Source: Hymenoscyphus infarciens
Lineage: Eukaryota; Ascomycota; Leotiomycetes; Helotiales; Helotiaceae
Length of the DNA: 64,000 bases
Direction of reading: 5' to 3'
NCBI GenBank assembly: GCA_001414345.1
Contig: LLCB01000116.1
Coordinates: forward strand, 1-64,000
Positions 14,120-26,514 of this stretch are shown piece by piece. Made by a program: the position numbers and the translations under genes. Numbering within the stretch: position 1 is the stretch's first letter; each line of letters opens with the position of its first letter. The notes under the pieces are model-generated. The model was not told the DNA's origin, ran no database searches, and was given only the letters and a program-made list of their open reading frames with translations.

Positions 14120-14440
14120 CTAGAGTCGGTAGAGTTTTAGCTATTTAAAGGCGAAGTTATAGCCGAGTTATCGAAGTTAAAAATACTATCTAAAGTTTAA
14201 GATAATAAGAGGAGATAGAGTTTTAGCTAGTTAAAGGCGAAGTTAATACCGAAGTTATTAAAGTTAAAACTATTATTCGAAGTTTAAGATAATAAAAGAG
14301 AGAGTTTTAGCTAGTTAAAAGACTTAATACTAAATTTGAAAATGCTGTCTAAAGTCTAGGATAATAAGAGAAGAGGTAGTTTTAGCTAGTTAAAAGAGTT
14401 TATTACTAAATATTAAAAACGCTATCTAAGTATCTAGGGA
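14120..14440. repeat. Minisatellite inside copy A (about 4 units of ~80 bp)
   Basis: The core TTTTAGCTAGTTAAA recurs near 14,136, 14,221, 14,303 and 14,380 (first copy TAGCTATTTAAA), each followed by a variable GAAGTT/GATAATAAG stretch. It is the shorter counterpart of the array at 58,850-59,345 in copy C. Confidence 0.75.
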
Positions 14441-14855
14441 TAAAAAAAAAAGAGTTACTAGTTTTAAGTATAATATTTATTAGTACTATTATAGGAACTA
14501 TGTTACTTAGGCCTATAGGCTACCTCGTTCTCTTTAAGATACTTAAGGACTTATTCGTTATCTTCTGATTTTAGAAGAAGAGTCGCTATTATATTATTAG
14601 GAGTTCGAAGCTAAACTAGATAAGAATAGAGAGGTATTCTTTTAAACTAAAGTGCTAATATCGAATGATTTCGTCGTTTCTAATAATTTAACGTTTTAGC
14701 GTCTCTTCTTATCTATAGCTAAAAGATCGTTCACTATTTTAGTAAAGTTGTAATTCTAGCGTCTCTTAAGCGTAGTAGACGGGTTTTAGAGCTAAGGTAT
14801 AATCTTATTCTATATATAGAAGAACTATTCCGATTCTCTTCGAGTATAGCTATAC

Positions 14856-15209
14856 TTAAAAAGCAAACGTTTCTTTAGTATAATCTTCTTCTAATTCTAC
14901 TTCTATCTCTTTTAACCTTTGTACCGGCGGCTGAGACTCGGTTCGCAACCGAGTAATCGTAGTCTTTTTGGTCGTTCGCTGGTAGAGGTTCGAGGGATGT
15001 TCTTGGGGGTGCGGTACCGAGTCGGGGACCTTTCTATAGAGGCTTGACTTTGTTCCCTGAGAGGGGGCTCTACGCTTGGGAGCGGAGCTTAGGAGGGACC
15101 TAGGGTCGCTCTGGATTCTAATATATTGAATGTTAAATTTGAGGGGGAGGGAGGGGAGGGTAAGATCAGATTCGGAAGCCTTCCGGATAACTATTATAAG
15201 TCGACTTAT
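14856..15209 (-). pseudogene. Un-RIPed gag fragment, open for 117 codons
   Basis: On the minus strand the frame is open from just after a TGA at 15,210-15,212 to a TAA at 14,856-14,858. It has no ATG. The predicted C-terminus is acidic, ending 'EEDYTKETFAF', and the same ending is visible at 58,434 in copy C, where the frame is otherwise broken. The 14,930-15,180 part is GC-rich and keeps CA/TG, unlike everything around it. Relative to copy C the central gag domain is deleted, so this looks like leader and N-terminal sequence fused to the gag C-terminus. Whether it is translated is unknown. Confidence 0.55.
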
Positions 15210-15481
15210 TCACCGAATCTGGGGTTATTAGGACTCTCGAGAATACTTAGCGTATTCTAATCCTTTAATATGTCTATAACACGATTTTCACTAGCTATCT
15301 ATATAGATACTAAACCCTAGTGTTACTAGCCGTCTAGGTAGTCTCTGATTACCCGGCTATATAAGGATACTATTATAATATTCTAAATCAAGAGTAAATC
15401 AACTTCTAAATAAAGAGTAGTAATAAGCTCGAAGGAGATATTATTAAGGCCGTTACTAGTGAGAAAGAGTTATTATTTTTA

Positions 15482-15837
15482 TATAATAGTATAAAATATA
15501 TATAACTATAGTAGAGGTATATAGGAGTACGTATAGAAGAATAACGTATATAGATACTAGGTACTAATATAGAAGAAAAGGCTAAACTAGCCTTTTCTAA
15601 CTCTAGGAGTAGGCTGCTATATATAAGAGGTTTTAGATAATATAAAAAGGGGTACGAAACCGAACAACGATATACGTTAGCTAATATAAAAGCCCGAACC
15701 CTACGAAGTACGTCCGAAAGTCCGGATAGACGTATAGACGTATATAACCTTTCTAAATTAGATAATACAAAATAACAACTACTGAAACACGGTATATACT
15801 ATGTAATCTCGGCTATATAAGATAGTATACTATTATA
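15482..15837 (-). repeat. LTR of copy A (5' LTR)
   Basis: 356 bp partner of 13,042-13,397, followed directly by the second GAAAA target-site duplication. Confidence 0.9.
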
Positions 15838-15977
15838 GAAAAGGCTATATATAATCTTAATAATAAAGTTAATATATTTATAGATTAATATCCTTAGCTA
15901 GAACTATTTCTATAATTAGTATAAGATATCTTAATAAGTAACTTAGTAGATATAGAGAAGGTATATTATAAAGCTAC

Positions 15978-16168
15978 TATAACAGTCTTAGTTATATACG
16001 TTACTTATATAACTAGGTTATCTCGAGGCTTTACTAAGGCTTTGCTTAATATATATAAATAAAGCTAGAGTATCTATACTTTTTACTTTTCTCTTTAGTT
16101 TAGTTTTCCTTAATATTAGATACTATTCTATAAGTACTCTCTTTATATATTTATAGAGAGCTATTATA
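15978..16168 (+). repeat. 5' LTR of gypsy element
   Basis: 191 bp; aligns over its whole length with 21,591-21,781. Confidence 0.92.
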
Positions 16169-16739
16169 CTAAAACTAAACTCTCTCTTTTTACCTAGGAA
16201 GGCTTTTACTAATATCCTAATAATAATATATATATTTACTTATATTAAATCTACTAAATTTACTATTCTTCTCTATAAAGCTTAACTTATTTATATTAAG
16301 TAGTAGGGTCTAGTGTTCTTCTATTAGCTATGTCGAGTTCTTTAAAAGTAATCTACTAACCTAAGAACTATTCTACTCTACTTTAGAATTAGTAGAGCTA
16401 ATCTCTCTTCTCTCTTCTATTAACGTTATATCTTAATCTAGCTTAAGAACTTAACTTACTAAAATATATATACTAGCTATTACTATATTACTACTACTAC
16501 CTCCTTCTATTAAAGTAACTACTAGTTCCTTATAATATAAGATCTTTAAATTACCTCTATCTAACTCTACTTTATAATAAATCTTTAAAGTAATAACTTT
16601 ATTAATAAGTAAAGTTTATAAACTTAAAGTAAATACTTTAAATATAGCTAGTACTTCTTATTAATATACCTCTACTTAGTTATAAACTCTTAATATAACT
16701 TATTTCCCTTCTATAGTTTTATTATTAAAGAAGATAAGT

Positions 16740-19700
16740 AGAATAGCTAATTCTTACTAATTTATTATAGAAGACGAATTTACTTATATAATTTAAGAAA
16801 CTGAAATTATAGTAAAGTTATCTATTAATACTAACTACTTTAAGTTTAAGGAAGTAAGGATAAATTTAATCTACTATTATACTTCTAGAAGAGTCTAAAA
16901 CTATATTTATCTAAGATATAAGTTTAATACTATAGATTAGTTTAGTAGCTATAAAGAGATATTAACTTACTTTTAAAATATTACTATTAGCTCTTATATA
17001 TACTAAGAAGCTTATATCTAATATTAAGACTTTATTATATTAAAGATAGAAACTTTCTATAACTTTTATACTAAGTTCTAATAACTTATTAATAAAGCTA
17101 AAGTTCTTTAATAAGAATAAGTAGAAGACTTATAGAATAAGTTAACTCTTATACTATACTAATCTCTTATTATTACTAAGTTCTAAGCTAAGAGAGATAT
17201 AAACTCCTTTTATAATCTTATAAGTAGTATTAATAGTAACTTTTAAAATCTTACTCCTTAAAAAGTATAAGTAATAAACTTTCCTTCTACTTTAAACTAG
17301 TATATACCTACTTCTATACCTACTAGCTCTTCTTCTTCTATAGCCTTATTTATCTCTCTTAGGCGCTCTAATACTCTTACTATAAATAACTACTTAACCT
17401 TAGAACTATTAGATAAGTACTTTAACTATAGTAAGCCTAGTTATTATATTAATAATTATCTAGAGCTAAGGATATATAGAGTTAATTTTAAAGAGCTTAA
17501 AGAAGAAGATACTAGCTTAGAGTTAGGAAACGAAGAAGCTTAAGAGAAGACTTCTTCTTAAGTAAATATAGAATTAATCTTTCTAAGATTAATTTATAGT
17601 TATTAATTAATAGAAAAGTATTTACTTTACTAAATATAATAACTATTAATAGATTTAGTATATAAACTACTACTCTTAGTAATCTTAAAGTAAATACCTT
17701 TTCTTTTATAAATATATAACTTAGTTATAACCTTATAAAGTTCTATAGTTTAAAAACTAAAAGACTTCCTACTTCTATTAAGATTTATAGATATAATAGA
17801 GAAATTAAAAGTAAAGCTATATACTATCTTCTTTTAAATTATATTTTAGATAGTTATAAATTCTTTAATATACTATTTATTCTCTTAGACTTAGGTCTAT
17901 ATAATATTATTCTTAGTTAGAGGTTCTTTAAGTACTTTTATATTAATATTAATATAACTTATTAGAAACTACTCTAGTCTAATAACCTTAAGCCTTACTT
18001 CTCTACTTAATAGCTAACTCCTCTCTTTTAAGACGCTATATAACTAAAAGACTCTATACCCTTTTACTAGGATAAAGCTAATACTTATAACTAAGCTATA
18101 AAAATAGATAAATAGTACTAATAAGGTAGATAACTCTTAGAGCTTATAGATTATTTTAAAATTAATACTATAACTCTAACTAGTTATACTCTAACTCTAT
18201 ATAGTAGAAGAAGTTATAAGTTCTTAATATAAGTATAATACTAGGTTATAAAAAAAGAACTTAAAAGTATTATTAAGAAGGTACTTATCTTAGTATACTA
18301 TTAGAAACCCTTTATCTTAAAGAAGTTAGACTCTATTATTAATATTTTAGCTATTTTAATTATAAGAATATATTATTACTTACTCTAAAAAGATAGTAAG
18401 ATATTTACTATAAGTATATATAAAATTAATACTATTATAGCTAATTAAGAGCTAGAAATAGCCTCTAATATCGCTCTTTCTAATAAGTACTAGGACTTTA
18501 AAGAGGTATTTTCTAAGACTACCTTAGATACTCTCCTACTTTACTAATACTATAACTATAAGATTAATCTTAAAAGTTTAAATACCTTTAAATATTCTCT
18601 TTTATATAAGATATCTATAAAAGAGTTATTAGCTATAAAGGAATATATCTTAGAGAATCTTTATAAAGGGTTTATTAAATATAGCTAGTCTCTCTTTACT
18701 ACTCTTATTCTATTTATAAAGAAAGTAGATAAAAGGCTACGTTTCTATATTAACTTTTAAAAACTTAATAATCTTACTTAAAAAGACTATTATCTATTAC
18801 CTCTAATTAATAGAACGCTTATATATATTAGTTAAGCTTATATTTTTACTAAGCTAGATATCTAGTAAGCCTTCTACTATATATAAATAGATCTAGATAC
18901 TAAGGAATTAACTACTTTTTATACTTATTATAGAATATATAAGTATAAGGTTCTACTATTTAGTCTAATAAATAGCCTATCTACTTACTAGTACTATATA
19001 AATAACGTCTTATTTAACTATCTAGACGACTTCTACTCTACTTATTTAGATAATATCCTTATTTACTTATTAAACGTCTTTAAATATAAAGAGTATATAT
19101 AAAAAGTCTTTTAATATTTTAAGAATACTAGGTTATAGATTAATATTAAGAAGTATAAGTTTAATATTAAGAAGATAAAATATTTTAGGTTTATTATTAG
19201 TATTAATAGGATTAAAATAGACTCTAAAAAGGTCTTAGTAGTATAGAAATAGTAAGCTTTAGAGATAGTAAAAGGTATTTAGAGCTTTCTTAGTTTCTAT
19301 AACTTCTATTAAAGGTTTCTCTAAAACTATAATATAATTATAAAGCTTTTAGTATACTTAATATAGAATAATATACCTTTTAATTTTAATAAGAAGTACT
19401 AAGAAGTATTTAAAGACTTAAAGGTAATACTTACTTCTATACTAATCCTCTACTACTACTCTTCTAACCTCTCTACTATAATTAAGATAAACGTTTTAGA
19501 TAGAATTATTATTAGAGTATTATAATAATAATAAGCTAATAGAGAATAGTACTATATAGCCTATTTTAGTAAGACTATATCTCTAACTAAGTATAATTAT
19601 AAAATATATAATAAAGAGCTACTTACTATTATATACTTATTTATAGAATAGAGACTAAAACTATAAAACACTTATTTAAAGATCTATATTTATACTAATT

Positions 19701-21580
19701 ATAAGACGCTTAAGTACTTTATAACTACTAAGTAACTTACTATCTATTAAGTAAGGTAGGCTAAAGCCTTAGCTAAGTACTATTTTATTATTATATTCTA
19801 TTTAAAGTATAAGAATAAGAAGATAAATACTTTAACTTATAAAGTAAATAAGATATACTTATAGAAGGAACTTAAAAAGTAGTACTAGATCTATATACTT
19901 TTAATAAAAGAATAAGTTAATATAGAAGCGCTTAAAGACTTAAGAGTTAAGATAAGCTTAATTATACTAGCTCTAGTTAATAAAAACTACTTCTAAGAAT
20001 TATTTATACTTTTAGAATAAATCTACTAAGTAAATAAGAATACTATAATACTTTAAGCTATATAAACATAAGCTAAAACTAATACTAATTCCTTATATAT
20101 CTTAAAGGAAGGCCTTTTACTTTACTAAGACTACTTAGTAGTACTAGATATAGATATACTAAGAATAGACTTAATTTATAAGGCTTATAATTAGATACTT
20201 TTAGCTTACCTAGAGAGGGATAAGACCTACTAGATTCTATATTTAAGATATATTTAGTAAAATATAAAAGCTAATATTATAAGATATATATAAAACTATT
20301 ATAAATATAAAAGAGTAGACATTTCTTAAGATAAAACACCTAGCTACCTATACCTACTCCTAGTACTACTACGTATATAGTAATATATAGCTATAGATTT
20401 TAAGTCCTTTCTAGTTAATAAGTATAGTTATAATAACGTATTTATAGTAATAGACTACTTATCTAAGTAGTCTATTTTAATACTCTACTATAAGAATATT
20501 ACTTCTAAATAGATAATAAGGTTATATATTAAGTATATTCTATAATATTATAGGATTCTAGAAAGTTTAATATTAAATAGAGGCTCTTACTTTATTACTA
20601 CGTTCTAGAAAGAGTTTACTTAAATCTTAGGTATTTAGCTTTAACTCTCTATTATAAACTATATTTAAACTAATAGCTAGACTAAGATTATAAATTAATA
20701 CCTTAATTAGCGCTTATAGCTATATATTAATTATTATTATACTAATTAGTCTAAGATCCTTCTAATAATAGACTATATATAGTTAGTATTACCTTATAGT
20801 ACTATTAGAATATCGCCTTTTAAGTTATAAAAGAGATATATACTAAGAACCTTATTTAACTAGTAAATACTAAAACTAGCTAATATAAAAGAATAGCTAT
20901 TATAAGAAGAGGTTATAGTAGTTATAAAGATAATCTAGAAGGTCTTAGACGTTAGCTAAGTAAATATATTAAAAGCTTAATAGAAGAAGAAATAAGACGT
21001 AAATAAATATAGATAAGACGTTAATTTTAGAGTAGAAGATATAGTTTTTATTATAATAAAGAACTAGGTAACTTAATAACTAAGCTAAAAGCTAGACTAC
21101 TAAATAGCTAGCCTTTTTAAGATCCTTAAAAAAGTAGGTTCTACTTTCTAATTATAACTACTAGCTTCTATTAAAGTTTACTCTATCTTCGCCTCTAAGA
21201 AGTTATATAAGACTATAGACGATCTCTTACTAGGATAGGTAGTTATACTACTTTTACTAATTATTATAAACAAAGAAGAGGAATAGAAGGTCAAAGAAAT
21301 ACTAGCTAGTAAGAAGAGATAGTAGTCCCTCTATTACTAAATTAAGTAGAAAGGCTATAATAAAGACCTTAATTAGTATCTAGCTTAATAACTAATATAT
21401 ATACTATAACTAGTAGAGAGGTTCTATTTAGAGAAACTAAAGATAGCTAGTCCTTTAGAAGCTCTTCTACTATAGAAAGTAGTATATAAGGCTAGGAGAG
21501 ATAATTATAGTAAGCTAGAGGTTAATACTCTTATATTAAAGAAGGATAAAGCTACTTAGTTATAAGAGGCCTATTTAAAG
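16740..21580 (+). pseudogene. gag-pol relic of the gypsy element
   Basis: Stop-riddled plus-strand coding relic. Near 17,418-17,459 the translation reads 'YFNYSKPSYYINNY', the spacing of a CX2CX4HX4C nucleocapsid knuckle with Cys/His changed by G-to-A or C-to-T. The reverse transcriptase core 'NYLDDFYSTYLDNILIY' is at about 19,014-19,065 with its two Asp intact, followed by the family-typical Lys-rich segment near 19,140-19,200. RNase H lies near 19,480-19,640. An integrase zinc-binding-like region is at about 20,200-20,320 and the catalytic core after 20,390. A protease would lie between 17,600 and 18,100 but I cannot point to its active site. No intact frame remains. Confidence 0.85.
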
Positions 21581-21590
21581 AGAGAGGTAG

Positions 21591-21781
21591 TATAATAGTC
21601 CTAGTTATATATATTACTTATATAACTAGGTTATCTTAAGGCTTTACTAAGGCTTCGCTTAATATATATAAATAAAGCTAGAGTGTTTATACTCTTCGCT
21701 TTTCTCTTTAGTTTAGTTTTCCTTAATATTAGATACTATTCTATAAGCACTCTCTTTATATATTTATAGAGAGCTATTATA
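21591..21781 (+). repeat. 3' LTR of gypsy element
   Basis: 191 bp partner of 15,978-16,168, preceded by a purine tract and followed by the GCTAC duplication. Confidence 0.92.
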
Positions 21782-22700
21782 GCTACTAAGGGTTTACTTA
21801 TAAAAGCTTAATAATTATTATATAAGAGCTATACTTTTAATACTAATAGCAAGTATAATTATAAGAGCTTTTATATATAGAAGTTACTCTACTAGTATAT
21901 ACTTAAATAATATATTCTTTTTCTTAAACTTAATATATAAGATTAATAATAGTAACTTAATTAATATAAGTACTTAAGCGCTTTCTAAAATACTAAGAGA
22001 TATATAATATTCTAATATTCTTAATAAGCACGACTTAATAATTCTCTAGCTAAATATATTAGCTCTAATAACTCTTACTTTTATATATACTAATATAGCT
22101 AGTAAGAGGTTAATAAAGTGTTCTTTTAGATTAAGAAGAGAGAGTACGTAATCGAGGACTTCTACTAAAAGCAAGGTATACTAGAGATATAAACAAAACT
22201 ATTACTATTAAAAAGCGTTAGTAAATTTAAATAATTTTAGAATATAATTAAATATAAGAAGCTAGAGAATTAGATCGTAGAAAAGTAATAAGAGATTACT
22301 ATAGAATTTAATACGCTTATTATATAAGATACTTAGCGATTATAATATATAAGTACTACTTATAAAAGTCGGAATAGCTTCTTTTAATCTAATCTCTACT
22401 ACTCTAGAATAGATATTAATTTAACCTCTTAATTTAACGCTTTTGATACTACTACTACTACTTCTTAAGATATATATTATAATATACTAATTATTAAGAT
22501 ATAACTAAATTAAATACTAGATAACGTAGAGTAATAGACGGAAGTTAATAAGTAGATTACTAGAGATCTTAGTAAGAGAGTCTACTAGAGAGATCTATAC
22601 CTAGCGCAAAAGTAAAGAGAAAGCACTAGCCTAATTAGGTAATTAGTATATAATTAAGAAAAGTTCTTAGATTTAAGCTTTTTAAGCTTTAAATCAACTT

Positions 22701-24147
22701 TTTAAGCGCTTGATTTAATTATATATAGTTTATTAATTTATTATTATTACGAGCTTTATTTACTCTTTTTAACTAATTTTATATATCTATAGTCTCTTAG
22801 TATAAATTCACTTTTTTAGATAAGTCTAGTTCTTTTTAAGAAAGTAGTAGCGATTATTTTCTAGTAAGAGTGAATATATTAAAATTTCGCTAATTTTATA
22901 AGCTAGCATAGTACCTATACTAGCGTTGAGATAGAATAGTATTTCTCTATATAATTAGTAAAAGAGCTTAGATAGTACTAATATAAGATAATTTACTAGT
23001 TATTTTATATAATATACTATTTCAAAATTAGAGAGATTAGAATTATATTATAAAGAGCTTTTCTTATTTATAACTTATAAAATCTATCTAAAAATAAAGA
23101 GATAAAAATAATACTTTCTAAGCTAATTATAAGTTTAAAATCACTTATCTTTATTATTTTCAGCTTTATTTTTAACTTCTAGACTCTCTATTCTTACTTT
23201 AATTTCTCTTATATTATCTCTTTATTATAGAAAAAGAGAGTATTATATAACTCTTTTCTCTATATATATAGTAGAGTTTTTATCTCTTTAATTCAAGCTT
23301 CTTAGAGCGTTTTCAACCTAAAAAATACGTAATACTCTTTCTACTATATTTATTTCTAGAACTTCTTCTTTCTCTTTCTAATTAACTTAGCTCTAGAATT
23401 AGTCTATAATACTAGGCTCTTATTAGCTTAAACTCTTAAAAGTAAGAGTATCTAGAACTTCTCTTAGTATAATTTAGTGTTTTAGATTTCCTCGCCTAAA
23501 CGCTTCTAGGTATTAAAATAAGAATAAATAATCTACTATATTAGAATATAATAGAATAGAATAGCTCTACTTATAGAATTCAATAGAAGAGAAAGAAGAA
23601 TTATAAAAGAAGAATTAGAGTAGCTAGAAAAGCTAAAAAGAAAGACTAGAAAAAGAGAGAAGAGTAAGAAGTATAGAATAGAAGTAGCTTAGAGAGAAAG
23701 AGTACTCTTCTCTCTCTTTAAATAAAACGTAAAGTGAGTTAGTTTATAAGAGTTCTAGAGAGAGTTCTAGAGAGAGTTCTAGAGAGTATTTAGAGACTAT
23801 ATAGCGTTTCTCTCTCTTATAAACTAACTTACTTTACGCACGTCTACTAAAATATAATAGAATAATATATAAACCTTTCTATTCTCTCTACTAGATATAG
23901 AAAGGAAATTAGCTTTATATAAGATTAGAAGAGATAGACTTACTAAAGGCTAGAAATAAGATATAATAGACTAGAATTTCTTAAAAAAGAGAAGATAATA
24001 AGAAAGAATAGCTTTTAAGAATAAGAAAAGATATAAATAGAAACTTTTAAGAAGAATTCACTTTCTTAGCTTTAATAACCGCTTTTATCGCTCGCTCTCT
24101 CTAGTTAAGAGATAGTCTAGTTCGTATTCTATCTTCGAGGTTAATAT
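22701..24147. other. RIPed sequence without recognised elements
   Basis: AT-rich, CA/TG-poor. Apart from the hairpin at 23,728-23,838 I see no terminal repeats, domains or RNA genes. Confidence 0.5.
23728..23838. repeat. Hairpin: 25-bp inverted repeat around AGTTCTAGAGAG tandem units
   Basis: Arms 23,728-23,752 and 23,814-23,838 are complementary with a single transition mismatch and carry GTAAAGTRAGTTAGTT. The 61-bp loop contains three direct copies of AGTTCTAGAGAG. It could be a miniature foldback element or a recombination-prone snapback. No target-site duplication was found. Confidence 0.75.
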
Positions 24148-24504
24148 TATAATAGCTCGCTATTATAAGTTACTAGTTTTCGTAAAACTGCTAATATCTA
24201 TATACCGAGAGTACGAATTATTAATACTTATATAACTAAAGATACTAAAGATATTAATATCTAATATTTTTATATAGAAGAGATTAAGATTTAGATATTA
24301 TATATTTAGCTTTTTAGCTCTTATTATTTAATATTAGCTATATTAGATAAGACTTAGTTATTATTATTATTAGACCTTAGTAGTATCTAATCAAAGCTAA
24401 TTTAGTCTTTTCTTTTATATTAGTATCTAGTATCTATATATATTATTCTATTAAAAACACTCTATATATCTCTTTAATAGTCGTATATATTTCGTATTAT
24501 TATA
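24148..24504 (+). repeat. LTR in plus orientation, inverted relative to 26,515-26,877
   Basis: Starts TATAATAG and ends TATTATTATA. It is the reverse complement of the LTR at 26,515-26,877 along its length, including the block TTACTAGTTTTCGTAAAA. It is related to the copy A/C LTR. No matching 5-bp duplication: AATAT on its left, TAAAA on its right. Confidence 0.75.
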
Positions 24505-26514
24505 TAAAAGTAGAAGTATTAAGTATTATAAATAGTAGTATTAAATTAGCGAAAAGTTAACTATTTCTCTATTATTATTAATTTTAATAGAAGATATAAT
24601 CTCTCTAATTTATATCTAACTAGTAAGTTAACTTAGGCTTTTAGATCTAGCTAAAAGGTAATAAAAGATAGATCTCTTTACTTATATAAGAAGTTAGTAA
24701 GGTTTTAGTAGACTAAATAAGCTAGTTTTTAAAAGAGTCTAGAAAAACTTTAAAATATTTTAGCTACTTATTACTAATACTTAAATCTTATTATCTAAGG
24801 TCTAAGATAATAAAAAGGTATTATAAATATAATATCTATTAGATTTAAATATAGTTATATAAACTAAGTTATTTTGCTTTTAATACTACTATTCTATTTA
24901 TAAATAAATTCTAAATTAAGTAGGTTTTAAATCTATAAATCTATTACTTAAGATATCTATAATATTAGAAGTTAGTTTAGAAAAAGATAACGATTTATAT
25001 TTATATTTACTAAAGGTTTTATTTTAATATAATATCTATATATACTAAGATTAGTAATTATAAGGAATTGTTTTTCTCTTATAAGCTAGAAAAGATTAAG
25101 AATTAATAAATTATATTTATATAAGCGTAAAAAGGAATTTTTATCTAAGTCTTCTTATTTTCCTTCTAACTTAGATTAGAGTTAGAGTACTCTTTAAAAG
25201 GTTAGTTCTTATATTAATTATCTTTTAAAGCTATCTTTTTAATACTAGGTAGCTAAGAGTCGTTAGTTTTAAAGTCTCTAGCTTTATTATAATAGTAATA
25301 TATTATACTAGTAGAGAAGTAGTCTATAACTATAGTCGTTAATCTTTTATTAGTAGAAGAGAGTCTAGAAGTTAAGAAAGTATTCTAAGAAATAGAGTAA
25401 AGTCTATATATAAGTAGTAGAGGTTTTAGTACTAAGCTAGATAAGAATTAAAAAGTGTTTATCTTCTTATATAAAAAGCTTATTAGTACTAGCTATTTAT
25501 AACTTAGTATTTTAGTATTACTTTTTATTTATAGCTAAAAGATCTACTATTATTTTAATAAAGTTATTTTCCTAATATCTTTTTTTTTAAAATAGTAGCG
25601 CTTCTAAGTTAAAGTATAATCTTCTCTTATATATAAAAGAATATTTCTAGCTTTAAGACTTTATTAAGTATAGCTATACTTAAGAAGTAACTTTTAAAAG
25701 TTTCTTTTATATAATCTTTTTCTCTTATATAAAAAGCTTAAAAAGTATTTTAAGTATTATTCTTTTTATAACTAGTTAAGAGGTAGATATTAAGAAGTTT
25801 AATTATATTTTTATAACCTTTAAATACTATTTAACTTATATTAGACTTATATAAATAGCTTCTATTATAGCTTCTAACTTAGTAATCTTATTTTTACTTT
25901 CTTAGTTTTTAGCTTTTATAGCTTAAACTATACTTTATATCTTATTTATATTAGAGAAGTCTCTTTTATCTTTCTAGAATTAGAGAGCTAGACTCTTTCT
26001 CTTATTATTATAAGATCTTTTATTCTTTAGCGTTTAAGTATAGATTATAGACTCTTTAGATAGTAGTTAGCTAGTATCTCTAATATTTTACTTAATACTT
26101 AGTTATAAAGCTTAAAAGAGATCTAGAGTTACTCTAGGTTTAAATATATTAATATCTATTAGTAAAGAAGAGTTAAGAGAGTAGTTTAGAAGTCTTTTAA
26201 TAACTAGTATAATATTAACTATTTGAATTATATATAGTGTTCTTTATATAAAGAAAGTTATTAGAAATCTTAAGAATAGTTAGTATATCTTATTTCTTTT
26301 AATATATCTAGAATATAATTCTACTAGTTATTTAATAAATACTAAACCCTAGTATTACTAGCTATCTAAGTAGTCTCTAATTACTTAGCTATTTAAGAAT
26401 ATTATTATAATAGTCTAAATTAAGACTAAATCAAATTAGAAATAAAAAGTAATAATAAGCTTAAAAGAGATATTATTAAGACTAGTACTAATAAAGAAGA
26501 GTTTTTCCTTTTTA
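24505..26514 (-). mobile_element. Internal region of a diverged relative of copy A, heavily RIPed
   Basis: From about 25,421 to 26,514 the sequence parallels copy A 14,600-15,481 in the same (minus) orientation, including the blocks around the gag C-terminus and the 5' leader next to the LTR. The 24,505-25,420 part is less clearly related; a minisatellite-like phrase occurs near 24,800. Much more RIPed than copies A and C, so probably older. The left LTR has the wrong orientation to be its 3' LTR. Confidence 0.6.

Larger units (their letters stand above)
13042..15837 (-). mobile_element. Short LTR retroelement, copy A (internally deleted member of the copy C family)
   Basis: Two 356-bp direct LTRs (13,042-13,397 and 15,482-15,837) flank 2,084 bp of internal sequence, and a 5-bp target-site duplication GAAAA lies at 13,037-13,041 and 15,838-15,842. 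LTR ends read TATAATAG...CTATTATA, RIPed forms of TGTAAYAG...CTGTTACA. The polypurine tract, seen as TCTCTCTCTCTT on the + strand just right of 13,397, shows that the element runs on the minus strand. Internal sequence matches copy C, but about 1.2 kb of its gag region is missing. The interior retains the gag C-terminus, a four-unit minisatellite and no pol domain. It is only partly RIPed. Confidence 0.88.
15978..21781 (+). mobile_element. Ty3/gypsy LTR retrotransposon, full length (5,804 bp), RIPed
   Basis: Two 191-bp LTRs flank the internal region, and a perfect 5-bp target-site duplication GCTAC lies at 15,973-15,977 and 21,782-21,786. LTR ends are TATAAYAG...CTATTATA, RIPed TGTAACAG...CTGTTACA. 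A polypurine tract (AAAGAGAGAGG) precedes the 3' LTR. Internal relics appear in Gag-Pol order on the plus strand: a CCHC zinc knuckle, the reverse transcriptase YLDD motif, RNase H, then an integrase with an HHCC-like region. The order RT before integrase identifies Ty3/gypsy rather than Ty1/copia. Many CAA/CAG/TGG codons are now stops, so it cannot be autonomous. Confidence 0.93.
12599..22700 (+). pseudogene. Possible fossil reading frame split by copy A and the gypsy element (tentative)
   Basis: Removing copy A with one GAAAA duplication (13,042-15,842) and the gypsy element with one GCTAC duplication (15,978-21,786) rejoins 12,599-13,041, 15,843-15,977 and 21,787-~22,700 into one older sequence. 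One plus-strand frame across it reads with only TAA/TAG breaks and Lys/Gln/Tyr-rich helical-looking text, about 1.5 kb. That is weak evidence: RIPed DNA has almost no TG, so TGA stops are absent in every frame, and removing an insertion always restores continuity. No domain is recognised. A tyrosine-recombinase type crossed my mind for the 22,000-22,150 part, but I cannot support it. The joining itself is well supported; the coding status is not. Confidence 0.25.

Noticed and set aside
12599..22700. Frame continuity across two removed insertions as proof of a fossil gene
   Set aside because: Removing an insertion with one duplication always restores continuity in all frames, and TGA is absent from TG-depleted DNA anyway. 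Kept only as a low-confidence pseudogene.
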